NCBI GenBank assembly: GCA_965228425.1
Contig: OZ245815.1
Span: 1,736,001 to 1,800,000, forward strand
Direction of reading: 5' to 3'
DNA from: JAJFJD01 sp965228425
GTDB lineage: Bacteria; Pseudomonadota; Alphaproteobacteria; UBA8366
DNA: 64,000 bases
Part shown: piece by piece, positions 59,286 to 64,000 of the stretch
Position numbering within the stretch: the stretch's first letter is position 1
Layout: the number at the start of each line of letters is the position of its first letter
The notes under the pieces: generated by a model
The model's database searches: none
Seen by the model: the letters and a program-made list of their open reading frames with translations, nothing else
Told to the model about the DNA's origin: nothing
Made by a program: the position numbers and the translations under genes

Positions 59286-60224
59286 CTAATCCTTGTCCAT
59301 CGTGCTGCTGACGCGGATACGCGGATCGATCCAGCCGTAGATTAGATCGACGAGAAGATTTGCGGTCACCATTGTGAGCGCTACCAGGATCAGGATCGTC
59401 TGCACGATTGCGAGGTCGCGGCCGCTGACCGATGTCACGAGCAGCCTGCCGACCCCGGGCCACGCGAAGACGGTTTCGGTGACGACCGAGCCGGCCACCA
59501 GATCGCCGAGCCGGAATCCGATGATCGTTACGATGGGGATGGCGGCATTCGGCAACGCATGCCACGCGATCCGCCGGGAGCGTGGTACGCCCTTGGCGGT
59601 CGCCGCCCGCATATAGGATTTGTTCAGGACTTCCAGCATTGAGGACCGCGCGAACCGGGCGATCGACCCGGCGCCCGCCGTGCCAAGCGTCACGACGGGC
59701 ATGATCATATGCATCCACGTGCCGCTGCCGGAGCTTGGTAAGAACCTGAGCCACATCGCGAAAATGAGGATCAGGACGATGCCGAGGAAGAAGTTGGGAA
59801 TACTGTAGCCGAAAACGGCGAATCCCATCGTGAACCGGTCTATCGGCGTATTTCGGTTGAGCGCCGCCAATATGCCGAGCGGTATACCGAGAAAGATGCC
59901 AAAGGCGAAGGACGCGAGGCCCAGTTGCAGGGTCCGCGGGATCCGCTCGGCGACCACCTCGACGGCGTCACGCTCGTCCTTGAAGGAAAACCCAAGATCG
60001 CCGCTGAACACGCCTTGGAAATAACGGAAATACTGCTCATGGAGCGGCTCATCGAGTCCGTATTTCGCGCGATAGTATTCGACGATTTCCGGATCCGCCT
60101 CGTCCCCTACAAGGCTTTCGACCGGATCCCCGGAAACCCGAAGTACGATAAAGACGAATGTCAGGACGATCAGTACCGTGACCATCGCGCGCAGGATTTT
60201 GACGCAAAGAAAACGAAAGTTCAT
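59286..60224 (-). CDS. peptide ABC transporter permease, DppB/OppB-like
   Basis: 312 residues from ATG 60224, which overlaps the stop of the upstream ATPase (ATGA); the frame is open further up only as a shadow. Six transmembrane helices, with the V-L-R-V-S-G-D-P start, Y-G-L-D-E-P-L near residue 62 and EAA loop Y-M-R-A-A-T-A-K-G-V-P-R-S-R-R-I. Forms the translocation pore with DppC. Confidence 0.9.
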   Translation of the reverse strand: MNFRFLCVKILRAMVTVLIVLTFVFIVLRVSGDPVESLVGDEADPEIVEYYRAKYGLDEPLHEQYFRYFQGVFSGDLGFSFKDERDAVEVVAERIPRTLQLGLASFAFGIFLGIPLGILAALNRNTPIDRFTMGFAVFGYSIPNFFLGIVLILIFAMWLRFLPSSGSGTWMHMIMPVVTLGTAGAGSIARFARSSMLEVLNKSYMRAATAKGVPRSRRIAWHALPNAAIPIVTIIGFRLGDLVAGSVVTETVFAWPGVGRLLVTSVSGRDLAIVQTILILVALTMVTANLLVDLIYGWIDPRIRVSSTMDKD

Positions 60225-61219
60225 GACGTCCACCGTTCGGCGAAATGGCAGGCCACGGCCCGGCCAGGGGCGATAGTGCGGAAGTCGGGCTCTTCGGTCC
60301 GGCACTTGTCCTCGGCGAAGGGGCAGCGCGTATGGAATCGGCATCCGCTCGGTACGGAGATCGGGCTTGGCGGGTCGCCTTGCAGCAGTATCTTTTCGCG
60401 TGCCGCGTCGGGGTCCGGAATCGGTATCGCCGAGATGAGTGCGCGGCTGTACGGGTGCAGCGGATTCTCGAACAGGCTGCGCCGGTCGGCCATTTCGACG
60501 ATTTGGCCGACATACATCACCGCCACCCGCTCGCAGATGTGCCGGACGATGCCGAGATCGTGCGAGATGAAGAGATAGGACAGGTTGAACCGGCCTTGAA
60601 GTTCGTTCAGGAGGTTTACCACCTGCGCCTGGACCGATACGTCGAGCGCAGAGACCGGCTCGTCGCAGACGATGAGTTTGGGCTGTAGGATAAGCGCGCG
60701 GGCGATGACGACGCGTTGCTGCTGCCCGCCGCTCAATTCGTGCGGGAACCGGTCCCGCACCGCGCGGGGCAGACCGACGGCGTCGAGCATCTCATCGACC
60801 TTTCCGTTTCGTTCTGCGGATTCGCCGATGTCATGTATGTCCAACGGTTCCCGGATTTGCGTCGCGATCGCGATGCGGGGATCGAGCGACCCATACGGAT
60901 CCTGGAAAATCATCTGCATGTCGCAGCGCATTTGGCGCCACTCGGCAACCGAGAGAGTGTCGAGCGACTTGCCTTCGAAACGCACCGCGCCCGACGTCGG
61001 GCTGTCGATCCCAAGGACAAGCCGGCCGGTCGTGCTCTTGCCGCAACCACTTTCGCCGACGAGGCCAAGCGTTTCGCCGCGGTTCAGGTCGAAATCTATG
61101 CCGTCCACAGCTCGTACATGAGAGGCCCGGCCAAACAGCCGTCCACCGCCGACCCGGAAGTGGCGCGTCAGGTCATCGACCTCGAGCAGGGGCGTGTTGG
61201 CGGGGACATGACCGTCCAT
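60221..61219 (-). CDS. peptide ABC transporter ATP-binding protein, DppF/OppF-like
   Basis: 332 residues from ATG 61219, whose first base is shared with the last base of the previous stop. Walker A G-E-S-G-C-G-K-S-T-T near 55, Q-loop M-I-F-Q-D-P-Y-G-S-L-D-P typical of Opp/Dpp ATPases, signature L-S-G-G-Q-Q-Q-R, Walker B L-I-V-C-D-E-P-V and a C-terminal Cys-rich box C-R-F-H-T-R-C-P-F-A-E-D-K-C found in many OppF proteins (it can bind a [4Fe-4S] cluster). Works with the OppD-like gene before it. Confidence 0.9.
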   Translation of the reverse strand: MDGHVPANTPLLEVDDLTRHFRVGGGRLFGRASHVRAVDGIDFDLNRGETLGLVGESGCGKSTTGRLVLGIDSPTSGAVRFEGKSLDTLSVAEWRQMRCDMQMIFQDPYGSLDPRIAIATQIREPLDIHDIGESAERNGKVDEMLDAVGLPRAVRDRFPHELSGGQQQRVVIARALILQPKLIVCDEPVSALDVSVQAQVVNLLNELQGRFNLSYLFISHDLGIVRHICERVAVMYVGQIVEMADRRSLFENPLHPYSRALISAIPIPDPDAAREKILLQGDPPSPISVPSGCRFHTRCPFAEDKCRTEEPDFRTIAPGRAVACHFAERWTS

Positions 61220-62190
61220 CAGTGGGCTTCCCTTGGATGATGGCAGGCGACCGGATGGCTCGCTTCCGCGCCATTCAATCCAGGATCGGTTTCGGTACAG
61301 ACGGATGACGCATGGGGACAGCGCGGCGCGAAACTGCAGCCCGCGGGCAGGTCGACCGGGGAGGGAACCCAGCCCTGAATGGGGGATAGAACGTCGACAT
61401 GCTGATCGACGCGCGGCAAGGACCCGAGTAGGCCAACCGTGTAGGGATGGCGGGGCCGGTAGAACAAGTCGCGCACGGGTGCCTCCTCGACGATGCGGCC
61501 GCAATACATTACGGAAACGGCATCGGCCATTTCGGCGACGACACCCAGGTCATGCGTCACAAGCACGATCGACATTCCGAGTTCGTCCTGCAGATCGCGG
61601 AGGAGATCGAGAATCTGCGCCTGAATGGTGACGTCCAAGGCAGTCGTCGGTTCGTCCGCGATCAGAAGTTTCGGCCGGCAGGCGAGCGCCATCGCGATCA
61701 TGACCCGCTGGCTCATGCCGCCGGACAATTGGTGTGGGTACTCCTTGAGGCGCGCGGCCGGTTCGGGAATGCCGACCATCTCCAAAAGGCGCTGCGCCTC
61801 TTTTTGCGCCGCGTCGCCCGACAGGTCTTGATGCAACGACAGGCTTTCGGCGAGCTGCCGTCCGACCGGATGAACCGGATTCAACGCGTTCATCGGGTCC
61901 TGGAAGATCATTGCGATGTCGCGCCCGCGAATTGTATTGAGTTGGGCCTCCCCGAACGATAACAAATCCTGATCCCGGAAACGGATGTTGCCGGAAACGA
62001 TCCGCCCATTCGGCGGGGTCAGCCTGAGGACCGCGTGGCAGGTGACGGACTTGCCGCATCCGCTTTCGCCGACGAGGCACAGCGTCTTGCCTTCCGGAAC
62101 GTGCAGCGTCACGCCATCGACTGCCGGGACAACGCCATCCTCCGTGTCGAAGTGGATGCGTAAATCATCGATTTCGAGCAGGTTTGCCAT
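61219..62190 (-). CDS. peptide ABC transporter ATP-binding protein, DppD/OppD-like
   Basis: 323 residues from ATG 62190 (MANLLEID); the frame also opens at ATG 62220, adding ten residues. Walker A G-E-S-G-C-G-K-S-V-T near 42, I-F-Q-D-P-M-N-A-L-N-P Q-loop, L-S-G-G-M-S-Q-R, Walker B L-L-I-A-D-E-P-T-T. The C-terminal C-S-F-A-P-R-C-P-H-A-S-S-V-C box matches the Fe-S-binding tail of OppD. Second gene of the Dpp operon, after the binding protein. Confidence 0.9.
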   Translation of the reverse strand: MANLLEIDDLRIHFDTEDGVVPAVDGVTLHVPEGKTLCLVGESGCGKSVTCHAVLRLTPPNGRIVSGNIRFRDQDLLSFGEAQLNTIRGRDIAMIFQDPMNALNPVHPVGRQLAESLSLHQDLSGDAAQKEAQRLLEMVGIPEPAARLKEYPHQLSGGMSQRVMIAMALACRPKLLIADEPTTALDVTIQAQILDLLRDLQDELGMSIVLVTHDLGVVAEMADAVSVMYCGRIVEEAPVRDLFYRPRHPYTVGLLGSLPRVDQHVDVLSPIQGWVPSPVDLPAGCSFAPRCPHASSVCTETDPGLNGAEASHPVACHHPREAH

Positions 62191-62272
62191 CGGCCGCCGT
62201 GGATATGGGAAATGGGTCATGCCGGCCCCCGGGGACGGTAGGGACCGGCATGATACAGGTTTACAGTCCGTA

Positions 62273-63958
62273 CTAGTTTGTGGCCGTAACCTTCAGATTA
62301 TCGGGCCGCAGGTCCATGTAGTACAGCGTGTAGGGCGTCCAATCGATGCCCTTGCGGACGCCGTAGGTCGAGATCGGATTGTAGAGAAGCGTGCCAGGAA
62401 CCTCGTCCTCGAAAACATCGAGTGTTCTCTGGAAGACCTTTCTCCGCTCCGCTTGGTCGCCCGATCCAAGCAGCGTCTTCATGCCGTCGTTGAATTCCGC
62501 CGGCGCTTTCCAGAGCTTGTGTTTGCGCTGGACCGCGGCAAGCGGACCCCAGTTCAGGTAGATGGCTCCGACCGGATCGGGATACCGGAAGGTGTTCGAC
62601 CAAGGATAGATCGCGACGCCTTTGGCGCGGACGGCCTTGAAGTTCTCGACCGGATCCAACTTGATATTGAAGCCGACCGCCTTCCACATCTCCTGGATAA
62701 TCTGCGCGGCTTCGGTGCTGTTGGTGTAGTAGCCAGGAATAAACCGGTAGCTCACCGTCTCGCCCTTGTAGCCAGCCTCCTGCAGGAGCTTCTTGGCCGC
62801 GGCCGGATCGTAGCGGTACCCGACGCGGTTCTTGTCGTAAAGCTTGCCGAACGACGGCAATTGATGTCCGTTGGCCGTGAAGGTCTTGCCGTCCCACAAT
62901 GCCTTGATCAACTTGCTGCGATCAATCGCGAGGCTGAGCGCCTGGCGAACGCGCTTATCCTTCAAGCTAGGATGCGTCGTGTTGAACACCACCACATGGG
63001 AATTGTCGATCACGACGGATTTGGTTTGCAGGTCCTTGTAGTTCTTGACGACCTTGACCTGATCCGGCGGGATTTCGACGATGATGTCGTACTCGCCGCT
63101 GACGAGTCCGGCGATCCGCGCGGACGTTTCCGGGACAACCTTGAAGGTGACGCTCTTCGCAGCCGGTTTGCCCATGAAATAGTCGTCGTTTGACGCGAGC
63201 GCGATATAGTCGCCGGACTTCCAATCGCGGAACTTATACGGCCCGGTCCCGACCGGGTTCCAGGTCAGCTCCTTGATCGCCGTATGCATCCAATGCAGCT
63301 TGCCCTTCTTTTTCTTCTTGCCTTTCTTGGCGTCCCCGCCGGCCTTCATCTTGGCCATCGCGGCTTGCACGGCCGCTTCGCCCTTTTCCTTAAATTTGTA
63401 GTAGGACGCCTTACTGACGATCCAGGACGCATAGGACGACAGGCGATGCTCCAGAACGAGATCGGGCTTCTTGGTCACGATGCGAACTTTGTAGTCGCCC
63501 AACTTTTCCACACGGTCGATATTGCCGAGGAAACTGCGGCCGCGCGGAATGGCGGAGTTCTTGCCCGTCAGGCGCTCTTTCGAAAAGGTGAACAGCACGT
63601 CGTCCGCGGTAAACGCGCCGCCGTCGTGGAACTTAACGCCTTTGCGAAGTTCGAGATCCAGTGTGCTGGGATCGACCCGCTTCCACGATGTTGCCAGGCC
63701 TGGGATCAATTTCGGACTTGCATTCCCGGTATCCGTCCGGAAATCACGGCGGATCAGCGTATCGAAGATCGAATAGGTGACGCGGACATCCACGTTGCCG
63801 CTGCGCACGGCGGGTTCTAGTCCGCGCGCCAATTTGTTTACGGCGACGGTGAGGTCGGGCCGGGTGTCGGCCATGACGGCTTGGCTTGCCGGCAACATCA
63901 TCGTGACGGCAATTGCCGCCGCGGTGAGAGGCCGTATGAGTGTCGTTAGTTTCAACAT
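62273..63958 (-). CDS. peptide-type ABC transporter substrate-binding protein (SBP family 5)
   Basis: 561 residues. Signal peptide M-L-K-L-T-T-L-I-R followed by a hydrophobic core and cleavage near A-V-M-A-D at residue 30. SBP_bac_5 features: E-L-R-K-G-V-K-F-H-D-G near 110 and I-D-R-S-K-L near 350. An unusual Lys/Gly-rich stretch, D-A-K-K-G-K-K-K-K-K-G-K, sits at about residues 210-221, inside a region normally short in the family. The five-gene transport operon plus phosphoesterase starts here; ATG 63958 has GGAGG upstream. Peptide, opine or other ligand not determined. Confidence 0.9.
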   Translation of the reverse strand: MLKLTTLIRPLTAAAIAVTMMLPASQAVMADTRPDLTVAVNKLARGLEPAVRSGNVDVRVTYSIFDTLIRRDFRTDTGNASPKLIPGLATSWKRVDPSTLDLELRKGVKFHDGGAFTADDVLFTFSKERLTGKNSAIPRGRSFLGNIDRVEKLGDYKVRIVTKKPDLVLEHRLSSYASWIVSKASYYKFKEKGEAAVQAAMAKMKAGGDAKKGKKKKKGKLHWMHTAIKELTWNPVGTGPYKFRDWKSGDYIALASNDDYFMGKPAAKSVTFKVVPETSARIAGLVSGEYDIIVEIPPDQVKVVKNYKDLQTKSVVIDNSHVVVFNTTHPSLKDKRVRQALSLAIDRSKLIKALWDGKTFTANGHQLPSFGKLYDKNRVGYRYDPAAAKKLLQEAGYKGETVSYRFIPGYYTNSTEAAQIIQEMWKAVGFNIKLDPVENFKAVRAKGVAIYPWSNTFRYPDPVGAIYLNWGPLAAVQRKHKLWKAPAEFNDGMKTLLGSGDQAERRKVFQRTLDVFEDEVPGTLLYNPISTYGVRKGIDWTPYTLYYMDLRPDNLKVTATN

Positions 63959-64000
63959 ACCTCCGTACTCCCAATCAGTAGTAACAGTGGATCGTAGGCG

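Noticed and set aside
1..64000. Mobile elements, phage genes or CRISPR arrays
   Set aside because: No transposase, integrase or regularly spaced repeat was found; the only clear repeat is the REP-like pair at 54498-54576.

Overview
The window is GC-rich, densely coding Gram-negative DNA. LPS-type glycosyltransferases, a predicted outer-membrane porin, TauD-type dioxygenases, NitT/TauT and Dpp transporters, and FNR-like and LysR regulation together suggest a metabolically versatile alphaproteobacterium, perhaps a Rhodospirillales-like marine or soil organism. That assignment is inference from gene content and style. I saw no insertion sequence, prophage, CRISPR array or rRNA. The only RNA gene I recognise is a selenocysteine tRNA.

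Layout. 1-1816 (minus): end of an LPS-core/glycan cluster (GT9, GT2, partial GT4). 1948-9618: ygfZ, an M48 protease overlapping a DUF898 membrane protein, a thiolase, an AcuI-type reductase, a D-2-hydroxyacid dehydrogenase and an EamA transporter. 9750-13484: formate-THF ligase, a small ArsR/SRPBCC/DUF899 operon behind a 34-bp perfect palindrome, and an Hsp20 gene behind an FNR/FixK-like box. 13481-19179 (minus): a NitT/TauT-type ABC transporter with two different permeases, flanked by two TauD-family dioxygenases; both transcription units carry the same 21-bp operator-like element. 19354-24153: a second-type succinate dehydrogenase/fumarate reductase (B-C-D-A) followed by a two-subunit class I fumarase, then a TorF-like porin on the other strand.

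The selenium region is the most interesting part. selA (25563) and selB (26985), an enolase-superfamily gene, and selC/tRNA-Sec (30062) lie in a row with a sigma70-like promoter just in front of selC. About 3 kb further on, a gene at 32977-33528 has an in-frame TGA followed by codons for Gly-Ser-Cys (UGSC motif). A 7-bp hairpin with a GU-containing loop begins exactly 11 nt after the TGA, which is the bacterial SECIS arrangement. A normal gene caller would split this selenoprotein in two. It lies behind a 377-residue partner of unknown function and a divergent LysR regulator, so the window appears to hold both the Sec-insertion machinery (SelA, SelB, tRNA-Sec; selD not seen) and a client.

33750-43514: PAS protein, SMP-30 lactonase, NAD-binding dehydrogenase, GH15-otsA trehalose pair, and four consecutive paralogous alpha/beta hydrolases in overlapping frames. 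43530-51149: LysR, a 1197-residue double ABC exporter, an MFS transporter and two tandem EamA transporters. 51268-57545: small membrane ORF, aldehyde dehydrogenase, MmgE/PrpD, a REP-like inverted repeat, a cation/proton antiporter and an amidase. 57535-63958 (minus): a complete Dpp/Opp-type peptide transporter operon ending in a metallophosphoesterase.
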